From Maribacter sp. 1_MG-2023 (GTDB lineage Bacteria; Bacteroidota; Bacteroidia; Flavobacteriales; Flavobacteriaceae), in the NCBI RefSeq assembly GCF_030547005.1, contig NZ_JAUOPN010000023.1:1-38488 (forward strand): a stretch of DNA of 38,488 nt. Reading direction: 5' to 3'. The position numbers and the translations under genes are program-made. The first letter of the stretch is position 1, and every line of letters begins with the position of its first letter. The notes beneath the pieces were generated by a model, which saw nothing but the letters and a program-made list of their open reading frames with translations, was not told the origin of the DNA and ran no database searches. Positions 8,055 through 16,059 of the stretch are shown piece after piece.

Positions 8055-8291
8055 ATGGGCATTTACGATTTCAATATATTATCTAATCATGAGAAATACG
8101 ACATAGTATTTACCAAAGGTAAGTTTGTAGATTCCGTTAAAGATGCAAACATAACTTATGTTCTCTATTCCCTTTCTAAATTCTGGGTTGAGGTGATGTA
8201 TGACAACAGAATAAATAAAATATTAGAAATAGGTAGTTTTGTTGGTGGTGAAACTTTAGACAGGTATAGCAATTTAAGAAATACTATTTAA
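8055..8291 (+). CDS. 78-aa hypothetical protein
   Basis: This small, acidic to neutral, soluble protein has no signal peptide (YDIVFTKGKFVDS, then SKFWVEVMYDNRINKI). Its end overlaps the end of the convergent 66-aa minus-strand gene by 8 bp. The composition is coding-like (a beta-hairpin pattern and a plausible ATG), but I do not recognise it. It could be an immunity-type or regulatory small protein, which is only a guess from size. Confidence 0.55.
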   Translation: MGIYDFNILSNHEKYDIVFTKGKFVDSVKDANITYVLYSLSKFWVEVMYDNRINKILEIGSFVGGETLDRYSNLRNTI

Positions 8292-8484
8292 TGTATAATC
8301 TATCCGTAGATGATTGTGTTTCATAAACTTGCAATTGATTAGTATCGCTTGTCCAATTTTGGACAATTGGATTAAAATTAATCACCGTTTCACTATTAAA
8401 ATCATTAGTAAAATTTTGATTTTCAAGTTGAGATAAAAATTCATCTGAAAAACCGATATCCTTTAGTAAGTTTTTTTTGTTCAT
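8284..8484 (-). CDS. 66-aa protein downstream of the SDH protease
   Basis: This short protein starts MNKKNLLKDIGFSDEFLSQL, an amphipathic helix, then becomes Asn/Ser/Thr-rich and probably disordered. It begins 11 bp after the protease gene stop on the same strand, so the two form an operon. I do not recognise it. A substrate, inhibitor or adaptor of the protease is possible from context, but nothing in the sequence proves it. Confidence 0.6.
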   Translation of the reverse strand: MNKKNLLKDIGFSDEFLSQLENQNFTNDFNSETVINFNPIVQNWTSDTNQLQVYETQSSTDRLYIK

Positions 8485-8495
8485 ATTAATTAAAG

Positions 8496-9557
8496 TTAAT
8501 TATTTAATGCTGATTTATCGTTTCTTAATATACAATATTCTTGAGAAAGAAACATTTTAAAAACTGCAGTATTTCCAAATACCCAATACAAAAGTGCCCA
8601 ATATCTTCGCAATAACCTATCAAAATCCTTGATATCTTCTGAATGAAGAATTTTCAATTTGCAAATATCCCATGCAACCTCACGAGGTATACCTGTAGCA
8701 TGTGTTTTCCATATAGAGTGGTCGCACAATAATTCCGCTATTTCCTTCGACCTATCTTCTTTTTCTTTCGATGTAACTGGCTGCCCATTACTACTATGTA
8801 CATTCCATGATTTAAATTTGTAATCATTTAAATAACTTTTCACTAAATCAATACTATACTTACTGCCGTTAATTGCACTACCTATTTCCTTAGCATCAAT
8901 TTGATTCAAAATTTGTAAATCCGTCCAAAGAGGGTTTTTACCTGCCTTAAGTAATTCATCACCCCTCTTCTGTATTTCTGTAATTAAAGTTAAGAGTGAT
9001 TGAGCAGCAACAAATCGTCCATTTTTTCCTATGACTTGAGGGTCTATTGGTCCAATATGAGCACCAGAATTCATGATTATTTCATCTCCAGAAAGGGCAA
9101 AGATTGTTCCAGCACTCATTGCCATATTTGGCAATATAAAGGATACCTTATCAAATCTATTACGGAGCCTATCTACAAATCTAGCAACTTGTTGCCCAGA
9201 TCCTCCTCCGGTAACAATTAAAACATCTATTTCCTTTTCCTCTGGAGGGATTTGTGCAATCATTTCAGAAAATGGTAAATCGTCGGTATTATCGATACCT
9301 GTGTTTGCTTTAATTTGAGTATTTACCACATTAGCAACATAACATATCATTCTTTTGCCGCGTACTTTTTCCATTTCACCAATTGCCCTTCTTAACTCAA
9401 AGGTGAAATCAACGTTTACTATAGGATGTTTTATCATACTCTCGTATTCTTTGCCATCCTCCATAAGGTCTAAAAGAGAAGTAACTGCTTTTATCGCTTT
9501 CCCATTATTATGACTATTTTTTTGGGGAATATAATTTTTTCTTGGTTTTCCTTTCAT
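8496..9557 (-). CDS. SDH/SppA-type ClpP-fold serine protease
   Basis: This 353-aa protein is of the serine dehydrogenase proteinase (SDH_sah) group, which shares the ClpP/crotonase fold. After a basic N-terminus (1-20), it shows a strand ending in TGGGSG (116-121, oxyanion region). The nucleophile motif MAMSAGT gives Ser148. GAHIGPIDPQ (165-174) supplies His167 and Asp172. A C-terminal HSIWKTHATGIPRE block (280-293) is typical of the family. No signal peptide or membrane segment is seen, so it is probably cytoplasmic. Family members are of poorly known function and recur in mobile elements. It is the first gene inside the right end, reading toward the middle of the element, and is followed by a 66-aa gene. 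Protease activity is inferred from motifs. Confidence 0.8.
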   Translation of the reverse strand: MKGKPRKNYIPQKNSHNNGKAIKAVTSLLDLMEDGKEYESMIKHPIVNVDFTFELRRAIGEMEKVRGKRMICYVANVVNTQIKANTGIDNTDDLPFSEMIAQIPPEEKEIDVLIVTGGGSGQQVARFVDRLRNRFDKVSFILPNMAMSAGTIFALSGDEIIMNSGAHIGPIDPQVIGKNGRFVAAQSLLTLITEIQKRGDELLKAGKNPLWTDLQILNQIDAKEIGSAINGSKYSIDLVKSYLNDYKFKSWNVHSSNGQPVTSKEKEDRSKEIAELLCDHSIWKTHATGIPREVAWDICKLKILHSEDIKDFDRLLRRYWALLYWVFGNTAVFKMFLSQEYCILRNDKSALNN

Positions 9558-9812
9558 AAATTTATTTTACCATAATTAGAAATAAAGACAAAAACATCCG
9601 TACGAATTTACTTCAAAAAAATAAATTTTTTTCATATTAATTGTACATAATCAACAAAAACTTTATTCAGGAATAGAACTCTTACCATACTCACAATAGA
9701 AAGGATAAAAAATACAATTTGATTGAATGCTACTTATATGTGCTCAACCGACCTTTTACTAATCAGGTAATTGGATAAAATAATGAATGAAAAAAAATTA
9801 AAAAACAAAAAT

Positions 9813-9837
9813 CCTAGTAAGTATAGTACTTATTAGG
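9813..9837. terminator. hairpin, possible terminator
   Basis: CCTAGTAAGTA (9813-9823) pairs with TACTTATTAGG (9827-9837) apart from one G-T. On the minus strand it is followed by a T-rich stretch. Confidence 0.5.
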
Positions 9838-9894
9838 CTTTATTTGCTTACCCTCTTGGAGCAAAATCATTTTACTCTCCGACTTACAAAAAAA

Positions 9895-9922
9895 CATAAT
9901 CGTACCATTTTTCGTTCCAATT
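9895..9922. promoter_or_regulatory. right-end copy of the CGTACC repeat site
   Basis: CATAATCGTACC (9895-9906) is identical to 726-737, and the following 15 bases differ from the left copy at only a few positions (TTTTCGT is shared). The second half-site reads CGTTCC here. With the left copy it is a candidate arm-type site for recombinase or accessory protein. Confidence 0.45.
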
Positions 9923-9942
9923 TCGAATATCTAAAACATTAA

Positions 9943-9981
9943 AAAACCTCAACAAATTGATTTATAATCTGTTAAGGTTTT
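9943..9981 (-). terminator. element-supplied tRNA-Arg terminator
   Basis: AAAACCTCAACA (9943-9954) pairs with TGTTAAGGTTTT (9970-9981) with one mismatch. On the minus strand the stem ends in a run of six T. It lies just 3' of tRNA-Arg, inside the element, and replaces the displaced terminator at 565-592. Confidence 0.72.
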
Positions 9982-9987
9982 AATACA

Positions 9988-10010
9988 GTGACCTCGAAGG
10001 GATTCAAACC
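9988..10010. repeat. attR, 23-bp repeat within tRNA-Arg
   Basis: This copy is identical to 601-623. It covers the discriminator, acceptor 3' strand and part of the T arm of tRNA-Arg, so the tRNA gene stays intact after integration. Confidence 0.92.
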
Positions 10011-10062
10011 CCCAACCCTCAGAGCCGAAATCTGATGCGCTATTCAGTTGCGCCACGAGGCC
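9989..10062 (-). tRNA. tRNA-Arg(TCG)
   Basis: The minus strand folds into a 74-nt cloverleaf. The acceptor is GGCCTCG with CGAGGTC, the D-stem GCGC with GCGC, the anticodon stem TCAGA with TCTGA around TTTCGGC, and the T-loop TTTGAAT. The anticodon TCG is at 10026-10028 and reads CGA. CCA is not encoded; the discriminator is A. The gene is the integration target of the element. Confidence 0.95.
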
Positions 10063-10083
10063 ATTATTTTATATTCAGTATTC

Positions 10084-10118
10084 GATTAGCAATTAGCAAT
10101 TAGCAATTAGCAATTAGC
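10084..10118. repeat. heptanucleotide array (AATTAGC)
   Basis: There are five tandem 7-bp units, GATTAGC then four AATTAGC, between tRNA-Arg and the yqeY-like gene. The same unit with C changed to T makes the array at the right end of the window. Confidence 0.92.
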
Positions 10119-10149
10119 AAAATGAAAAACACCCTAATACTAAACTATG

Positions 10150-10593
10150 TTATGCTAATTTCTTTTTTACGATTGTAGATATTAATTTACCATCTGCTTG
10201 ACCTGCTAATTCTTTAGAAACAATACCCATAACCTTACCCATATCCTTCATTCCTGAAGCACCGGTAGCATCTATAGTTTGAACGACTACTTTTTCTACC
10301 TCTTCTTCTGTAAGTTGTTCTGGTAAAAATTGTTCTATTACCGCAATCTGCGCCAATTCTGGATCAGCAAGATCTTGTCTTCCTTGTTCTATAAAAATAG
10401 CAGCACTATCTTTTCTTTGTTTTACTAACTTCTGTACTATTTGTATCTCATCATCTTCAGTCACTTCTGCACCTCCACTTGTACTAGCTACCAATAAAGC
10501 AGATTTAATAGCCCTAAGGGATTCTAGTGCTACAGCATCCTTTGCTTTCATAGCCAATTTCAACTGCTCCATTACTTTTTGCTGTAAACCCAT
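10150..10593 (-). CDS. yqeY: GatB/YqeY-domain protein
   Basis: The 147-aa protein is full length for the YqeY family, which shares the tail domain of the amidotransferase subunit GatB. It is an all-helical protein with the typical blocks LRAIKSALL, LVKQRKDSAAIF, EQFLPEQL and GKVMGIVSKELAG. The family is linked to tRNA-dependent amidation, but its own reaction is not settled. It lies 89 bp downstream of ftsZ on the same strand but beyond a strong hairpin. Transcription therefore comes either from read-through or from a promoter in the short gap. Confidence 0.92.
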   Translation of the reverse strand: MGLQQKVMEQLKLAMKAKDAVALESLRAIKSALLVASTSGGAEVTEDDEIQIVQKLVKQRKDSAAIFIEQGRQDLADPELAQIAVIEQFLPEQLTEEEVEKVVVQTIDATGASGMKDMGKVMGIVSKELAGQADGKLISTIVKKKLA

Positions 10594-10630
10594 TTTATCT
10601 TTATTTTGGTCTGTAAAGATAAAAAAAATA

Positions 10631-10661
10631 AAACCCGAAAACTAACTTAGTTTTCGGGTTT
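10631..10661 (-). terminator. strong terminator after ftsZ
   Basis: AAACCCGAAAACTAA (10631-10645) and TTAGTTTTCGGGTTT (10647-10661) are perfect 15-bp arms around a single base. The stem is flanked by A and T runs and could work in both directions. It closes the division/cell-wall cluster. Confidence 0.9.
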
Positions 10662-10682
10662 AAAAATGTTGTGAGACTATTA

Positions 10683-12596
10683 TTAGTCTACATTATCATG
10701 TAAAAATGAGTTATTAGAACGTAACTGTATATCATCATTACTATCTCCACTCAACGATGTTCTAGAAATCTTCTTTTCTCGTGAACTTTCGTTCAAGTCA
10801 ACACCTTGTCTTTGGTATGCCGGCTTCTTTTCGTCATAACTAGTAGGTGCATTGTTTTTGAACTTATAATTGAAATCTTTCAATTTTCTTCTACGTTCAT
10901 CCGCTCTATCTCTCAATAACTCTTCAATCGGCGTTTCCATTGGATCTAGTTGCTCCTCTGGATGTACTTCTCTTTTTGGAGCTACGGTCTTTCTCTCAAA
11001 TACTAACTCGTCTTCAATAATCTTAGGCTCGAACTCTTCTGCCTTAGACTTTGCACCCGTAAGTTTACTTTCTAACTGCATATAGTCATCTAAACTATAA
11101 CGTTTTTCACCATTCTTATTATACTCTAATACTGGTACAATTTCGATGCTTTCGTTAACATCAATATCTTTCACTTCATCATGCAAGTCAAACATGATTA
11201 CGTTTTCTTTTTCTTCCTCGTCTCTTGAAGAACTTTCAAAATCAACTGTAAATTGATCATCTTCTTCTTCAACTTGTATTTCTTCTGGCTCAACTACTTC
11301 AAGATCTCTAAAAGATGAAGGTGCATCTACGATAACAAAATCTTCTTCTGAAACATTTTCCGCTAGTACTTCCTCGTAAAAAACATTGAAATTTTTAATA
11401 TAGTTCGTTGTAGGTATCAAGTCAAAATCTTCTTCCTCAACGAACTCATACTTTTTTACGGGTTTGACTTGTTTTACCTCCTCTTCCTCATCGTCCATTT
11501 CTAAAGTATGGACCGTTTTTTGGTTCGATAACAACATTGCCTCTGCACGTTGCCCTTCCTCCAAAGTATGAATAATTTTCTTTGACTCGGTATTTACAAT
11601 ATCATCTTGTTGCTCAATATTAAAACCTGTAGCAATTACAGTAACTGCAATAGCTTCGCCTAAGCTCTCGTCTTCCCCAACACCCATAATGATGTTAGCT
11701 CCGTATCCTGCCTCAATTTGAATATGATCATTGATTTCACCAATCTCATCGATAGTAATTTCTTGCGCACCAGAAACAATCAATAGCAATACATTTTTAG
11801 CTCCTTGAATTTTATTATCGTTCAATAATGGAGAATCTAATGCTTTCATGATTGCTTCATTAGCTCTTGCAGAACCAGATGAAATAGCAGAACCCATAAT
11901 AGCAGTACCACTATTAGATAGTACTGTTTTAGCGTCACGTAAATCTATGTTTTGTGTATAGTGATGTGTAATAACTTCTGCAATACCTCTAGCAGCAGTT
12001 GCCAATACTTCATCAGCTTTAGAGAAACCAGCTTTGAAACCTAGGTTTCCGTATACTTCTCTTAATTTATTGTTATTAATAACGATCAGCGAATCGACAT
12101 TGTTGCGTAATTTTTCAATACCACGTTGTGCTTGTTCAACTCGCATTTTACCTTCGAATTGAAACGGCATAGTAACGATACCAACAGTAAGAACATCCAT
12201 TTCTTTTGCAAACTTGGCAATTACGGGAGCAGCACCAGTTCCTGTTCCCCCACCCATACCTGCAGTAATGAAGATCATTTTAGTAGTCGTATCCAACATA
12301 CTTTTAATCTCTTCCATACTTTCCATGGCAGCTTGTTCACCTACTTCAGGATTGGCACCAGCACCCAAACCTTCAGTTAATGACATGCCTAATTGTATTT
12401 TGTTTGGCACTGGACTGTTGTCTAAAGCCTGAGAATCTGTGTTGCAGATTACAAAATCAACTCCGTTAATTCCCGCCTGGAACATGTGATTAATGGCATT
12501 GCTACCACCGCCACCTACACCAATGACTTTTATAACGTTGCTTTGATTCTTTGGTAGATCAAAGGAGATATTATCAAATTCGCTGTTCTTACTCAT
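10683..12596 (-). CDS. ftsZ: cell division GTPase FtsZ
   Basis: This is a tubulin-like GTPase that polymerises into the Z-ring at midcell. The GTP-binding motif GGGTGTG is at residues 115-121. An early GVGGGGSNA loop (26-34) and the synergy region near 215-225 (QNIDLRDAKT) are intact. The core ends about residue 340. It is followed by an unusually long, acidic linker of nearly 300 residues rich in Glu and Asp, then a basic segment and the terminal SNNSFLHDNVD. At 637 aa it is far longer than the about 380-aa FtsZ of Escherichia coli, as is common in flavobacteria. It is the last gene of the cluster, 43 bp after ftsA. Confidence 0.98.
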   Translation of the reverse strand: MSKNSEFDNISFDLPKNQSNVIKVIGVGGGGSNAINHMFQAGINGVDFVICNTDSQALDNSPVPNKIQLGMSLTEGLGAGANPEVGEQAAMESMEEIKSMLDTTTKMIFITAGMGGGTGTGAAPVIAKFAKEMDVLTVGIVTMPFQFEGKMRVEQAQRGIEKLRNNVDSLIVINNNKLREVYGNLGFKAGFSKADEVLATAARGIAEVITHHYTQNIDLRDAKTVLSNSGTAIMGSAISSGSARANEAIMKALDSPLLNDNKIQGAKNVLLLIVSGAQEITIDEIGEINDHIQIEAGYGANIIMGVGEDESLGEAIAVTVIATGFNIEQQDDIVNTESKKIIHTLEEGQRAEAMLLSNQKTVHTLEMDDEEEEVKQVKPVKKYEFVEEEDFDLIPTTNYIKNFNVFYEEVLAENVSEEDFVIVDAPSSFRDLEVVEPEEIQVEEEDDQFTVDFESSSRDEEEKENVIMFDLHDEVKDIDVNESIEIVPVLEYNKNGEKRYSLDDYMQLESKLTGAKSKAEEFEPKIIEDELVFERKTVAPKREVHPEEQLDPMETPIEELLRDRADERRRKLKDFNYKFKNNAPTSYDEKKPAYQRQGVDLNESSREKKISRTSLSGDSNDDIQLRSNNSFLHDNVD

Positions 12597-12639
12597 ATTC
12601 TAATTATTACTGGTTATGTATTCTCTTGTGCTATGCTTA

Positions 12640-13986
12640 TTACTCTGCGTTATCTAAAAATTCTTTCAATTTTTCAGACCACTTATCAAAAACAGATTTT
12701 CTTTCTTTATGCAGGTTAGGGCGCGCTACTGCCTCGGTATCACGTTCAGCATATACCAATTCTTCCTCTTCCTGCTCTAGTTCCTGTTCTTGTAAAATTT
12801 CTTCTTGCGTCAATTTCAACTTCTCCTGATTTTTAATTGCATTCATTAAAAGACCAACAGCTGTTGCGTATAACGGACTAGCAACTTCTTCATCAGAATC
12901 GCCTGCTAGATGTTCGTTAGGGTACCCAATACGAGTATCCATACCTGTAATATATTCCACTAATTGCTTTAAATGTTTAAGTTGGCTTCCTCCACCTGTT
13001 AACACGATACCTGCAATTAATTTCTTCTTTTGTTCTTCGTGACCGTAGTTTTTGATTTCTACATATACCTGCTCAATAATCTCAACTACGCGAGCATGAA
13101 TAATCTTTGACAGATTTTTCAAAGAGATTTCTTTTGGCTCTCTACCACGCAAACCTGGTATAGATACAATTTCATTATCTCTGTTCTCACCCGGCCATGC
13201 TGAACCAAATCTGGTTTTCAATAACTCTGCCTGTTTTTCTATAATCGAACATCCTTCTTTAATATCTTCAGTAATGACTCCACCACCGAAAGGTATTACC
13301 GCAGTATGCCTAATTATACCGTCTTTGAAAATTGCTAGATCAGTAGTACCACCACCTATATCGATTAATGCTACACCTGCTTCTTTTTCTTCTTGACTCA
13401 ATACTGCGTCAGATGACGCTAATGGCTCTAGTGTTATATTTCCTAAATCTAATCCTGCACTTTTAATGCAACGACCAACATTCTTTATTGAAACTACTTG
13501 ACCAACTACTACATGAAAATTAGCCTCTAGCCTACCACCATACATACCAACAGGTTCGCGTATTTCAGCTTGACCATCAACTTTGTATTCTTGTGGTAAT
13601 ACATGAATAATCTCTTCACCCGGTAGCATAATCAATTTGTGCACTTGATTGCATAGTAAGTCAACATCTTCTTCACCAATTACTTCCTCAGAATCTTTTC
13701 TGGTGATGTAATCGCTGTGCTGTAAACTTCTTATATGTTGACCGGCTATACCAACAACTACAGATCCAATTTTAAGACCTGAATTTGCTTCTGCCTCTTC
13801 AACCGCCTGCTGTATAGATTTTATAGTCTGGGTAATGTTATTTACCACCCCTCTGTGTACACCTAAACTTTTGGACTTACCTATACCCAAAATCTCAATT
13901 TTACCATACTCGTTTTGCTTTCCGATTATGGCAACGATTTTCGTTGTTCCAATGTCTAAACCGACTGAATATTTAGTTTGTTCCAT
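12640..13986 (-). CDS. ftsA: cell division protein FtsA
   Basis: This actin-like ATPase tethers FtsZ filaments to the membrane. The first phosphate motif, GLDIGTTK, is at 9-16, and IDIGGGTTD is near residue 208. The SHS2 (1C) insertion follows in the usual place. The C-terminus carries an acidic Glu-rich linker and then a probable amphipathic helix (SVFDKWSEKLKEFLDNAE) that should bind the membrane. Its length of 448 aa is normal for the phylum. It lies between ftsQ (4-bp gap) and ftsZ. Confidence 0.98.
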   Translation of the reverse strand: MEQTKYSVGLDIGTTKIVAIIGKQNEYGKIEILGIGKSKSLGVHRGVVNNITQTIKSIQQAVEEAEANSGLKIGSVVVGIAGQHIRSLQHSDYITRKDSEEVIGEEDVDLLCNQVHKLIMLPGEEIIHVLPQEYKVDGQAEIREPVGMYGGRLEANFHVVVGQVVSIKNVGRCIKSAGLDLGNITLEPLASSDAVLSQEEKEAGVALIDIGGGTTDLAIFKDGIIRHTAVIPFGGGVITEDIKEGCSIIEKQAELLKTRFGSAWPGENRDNEIVSIPGLRGREPKEISLKNLSKIIHARVVEIIEQVYVEIKNYGHEEQKKKLIAGIVLTGGGSQLKHLKQLVEYITGMDTRIGYPNEHLAGDSDEEVASPLYATAVGLLMNAIKNQEKLKLTQEEILQEQELEQEEEELVYAERDTEAVARPNLHKERKSVFDKWSEKLKEFLDNAE

Positions 13987-13990
13987 TTTA

Positions 13991-14710
13991 TTATATTTTA
14001 GTGCACACCACCTGGTTATTGAATTCTAAACTTACTTCTGCATAATCCTCCAAGGTTTCATCCTTGTTCGCTTTGGCATAAAATGCCTTAAAATTGCTAA
14101 ACTTGGCCTCTAAATCTTCAATACCGCCTATGTTCACAACAAAATTATTAAGCCTTAATCGTAACTGATATTCTTCTTCTCCTTTAATGTGAATACCAAT
14201 AACAGATTCACGAAAAAAATCATCCATATTTATATGTTCCAAAATGACATAGACATCTTCAAGGCTTTTACCACTGATATTGCCCGTTATGATAGGAACT
14301 CTTGCTGAATGATTATTTGAAAGCGGCATTCTCTTTCCTTCATCGTCCAAATAGAATTTCGAATTCCCTTCAATACGTCCTATTGGCTTACGTTGAACTA
14401 TTCTCGACGTCAGCTCACCATCTATTGTTAGATAGACTTGTGCACTTTTTACCATTTCATTGGCCTCAAGGGCCTTTTCTACAGTATTCAAAACTATATT
14501 TTCTTTAGGCACATTATCAAGGCTCCCGTAATTTTGTATTAACAATTTATTAACCGTTCCTTCGGTGAGGTACAAATTTTGATCCCCAACGAATTCTACC
14601 TTCATTCCCGTAACATTCTTGGCGCTATTACGCTCATTCGAAAAAGCATATAACCACATGATTACCAGAACCAAAGCAACTAACTTTATAAAATTCCAAT
14701 TAACCTGCAT
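13991..14710 (-). CDS. ftsQ: cell division protein FtsQ
   Basis: The 239-aa bitopic division protein has one N-terminal membrane helix (about 8-24). A POTRA-like domain (about 34-105) and a beta-rich periplasmic domain follow. It bridges early and late division proteins through FtsL and its partner. Sequence similarity across FtsQ proteins is low, so the call rests on topology, size and its position between murC and ftsA. It overlaps the end of murC by 11 bp, which points to translational coupling. Confidence 0.9.
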   Translation of the reverse strand: MQVNWNFIKLVALVLVIMWLYAFSNERNSAKNVTGMKVEFVGDQNLYLTEGTVNKLLIQNYGSLDNVPKENIVLNTVEKALEANEMVKSAQVYLTIDGELTSRIVQRKPIGRIEGNSKFYLDDEGKRMPLSNNHSARVPIITGNISGKSLEDVYVILEHINMDDFFRESVIGIHIKGEEEYQLRLRLNNFVVNIGGIEDLEAKFSNFKAFYAKANKDETLEDYAEVSLEFNNQVVCTKI

Positions 14711-16055
14711 ACGACATCTCTTTTTTTATTTTCACCACTTCTAAACCTATATCTCCAGCTCCCATTGTTAGTAAAACTTCAGGATCTTGTTTTTTTATCT
14801 CAGAAAGGATTTGTTCTTTTGAAATTAATTTTTTATTACTACTTGTCACCTTATCCAACAACCATTCTGCCGTAACACCTTCAAGTGGTTCTTCTCTAGC
14901 CGGATAGATATCTAACAACAAAATATTCTCGAATTGCGATAAGCTTTTTGCGAACTCATCTGCAAAATCACGTGTTCTTGAAAATAAATGCGGCTGAAAA
15001 ATTGCCAATACTTTTTTATTCGGATGCATTTCTGCAACTGCTTCGAAAACAGCGTTTATCTCTGTTGGGTGATGTGCATAATCATCAATAAAAATGAAAT
15101 CATCACTTTTAATCTGATATGAAAATCGCCTTTGCACTCCTTTAAAAGTTGCTAATGCCTCTGCAAGGCGATGCGGCGGGGAACCTGCTTGCATCGCCAT
15201 TGCGAAAGCTACCAAACCGTTCAACAAATTATGTCGCCCAGGTTTGTTAAATTCAACCCCTTCTAGTTTGAGGTCAGGGGTCTCCAAATCGAATATGTAG
15301 GTGCCATGTTCTATTTTTATGTTCCGGATACAATAATCCGAATCGTCTTCAATACCATAGGTCAACCCTTCTAAAGGCAAACCATTTCGAACAAATAATT
15401 TACCGTCCGGTTTTAAACGTTTGGTAAAATCTACGAATGTTCTTTCCAATTCTTGGGCATCACCATAAATATCAAGGTGGTCAGCATCCATTGACGTAAC
15501 ACAGGCTACATTTGGTGTTAACTGCATAAATGAACGATCAAATTCATCTGCTTCTACCACCGAATACTCCGTTCCTTCTAACAGGAAATTACTATTGAAA
15601 TCTTCTGAAATTCCGCCTAAGAACGCAGTCATTTTAACTCCCGCTTCTTTTAACAAATGTGCCAAAATACTAGAGGTAGTAGTTTTACCATGTGTACCGG
15701 CAACTGCCAAACAAAAAGAATCTTTGGTTATTAAACCAAGTACCTCTGAGCGTTTCTTAATCGTGAACCCATTATTTAAAAAATACTGATACTCTGAATG
15801 AGAAGCAGGTACCGCTGGCGTATATACTACCAAGGTATGCTCTTTGTCATTCCTATATTCATCTGGCACTGTATCAATATCATCAGCATAGTGAATATCA
15901 ATACCTGAACTTGCCAATTCTTTTGTTAGCGGACTCTCTGTTTTATCGTACCCTGCAACCGCCTTGTTAATGAACGCAAAATAACGCGCCAAAGCTGACA
16001 TACCTATGCCCCCTATGCCAATAAAATACACCTTATGTATTTGCGTTACGTTCAT
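14700..16055 (-). CDS. murC: UDP-N-acetylmuramate-L-alanine ligase MurC
   Basis: It adds L-alanine to UDP-MurNAc using ATP, the first amino-acid step of cytoplasmic peptidoglycan precursor synthesis. It has an N-terminal Rossmann-like domain with GIGGIGMSALA (13-23), the ATP loop GTHGKTTT (120-127), and the Mur central and C-terminal domains (DDYAHHP near residue 320). Its 451-aa length is normal. It is 4 bp after murG. Confidence 0.98.
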   Translation of the reverse strand: MNVTQIHKVYFIGIGGIGMSALARYFAFINKAVAGYDKTESPLTKELASSGIDIHYADDIDTVPDEYRNDKEHTLVVYTPAVPASHSEYQYFLNNGFTIKKRSEVLGLITKDSFCLAVAGTHGKTTTSSILAHLLKEAGVKMTAFLGGISEDFNSNFLLEGTEYSVVEADEFDRSFMQLTPNVACVTSMDADHLDIYGDAQELERTFVDFTKRLKPDGKLFVRNGLPLEGLTYGIEDDSDYCIRNIKIEHGTYIFDLETPDLKLEGVEFNKPGRHNLLNGLVAFAMAMQAGSPPHRLAEALATFKGVQRRFSYQIKSDDFIFIDDYAHHPTEINAVFEAVAEMHPNKKVLAIFQPHLFSRTRDFADEFAKSLSQFENILLLDIYPAREEPLEGVTAEWLLDKVTSSNKKLISKEQILSEIKKQDPEVLLTMGAGDIGLEVVKIKKEMSYAG

Positions 16056-16059
16056 TTTA

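Larger units (their letters stand above)
9558..9987. other. non-coding right end of the element
   Basis: No gene is seen. The stretch holds the promoter region of the minus-strand protease gene, a hairpin at 9813-9837, the second copy of the CATAATCGTACC site (9895-9922) and the terminator at 9943-9981. It is probably the right attachment-site arm region. Confidence 0.6.
601..10010. mobile_element. integrative element in tRNA-Arg(TCG)
   Basis: The element is bounded by a 23-bp direct repeat that copies the 3' end of the tRNA-Arg gene; one repeat unit to the next is 9,387 bp. Just inside the left end is a tyrosine recombinase gene. Further in come an excisionase-like helix-turn-helix gene, a probable replication initiator, a non-coding block with palindromes, and cargo genes. 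tRNA 3' ends are classic targets of tyrosine recombinases. I see no relaxase, coupling protein, portal or capsid gene, so it is neither a complete conjugative element nor a prophage. A small integrative plasmid-like element or a satellite moved by a helper fits best. Confidence 0.9.

Noticed and set aside
10084..10118. CRISPR array from the regular short repeats
   Set aside because: Units are 7 bp with no spacers and no cas genes nearby, so it is a simple tandem array.
12126..12432. Plus-strand open frames inside ftsZ and other cluster genes
   Set aside because: They are antisense shadows of conserved minus-strand genes, with no start context or recognisable product.
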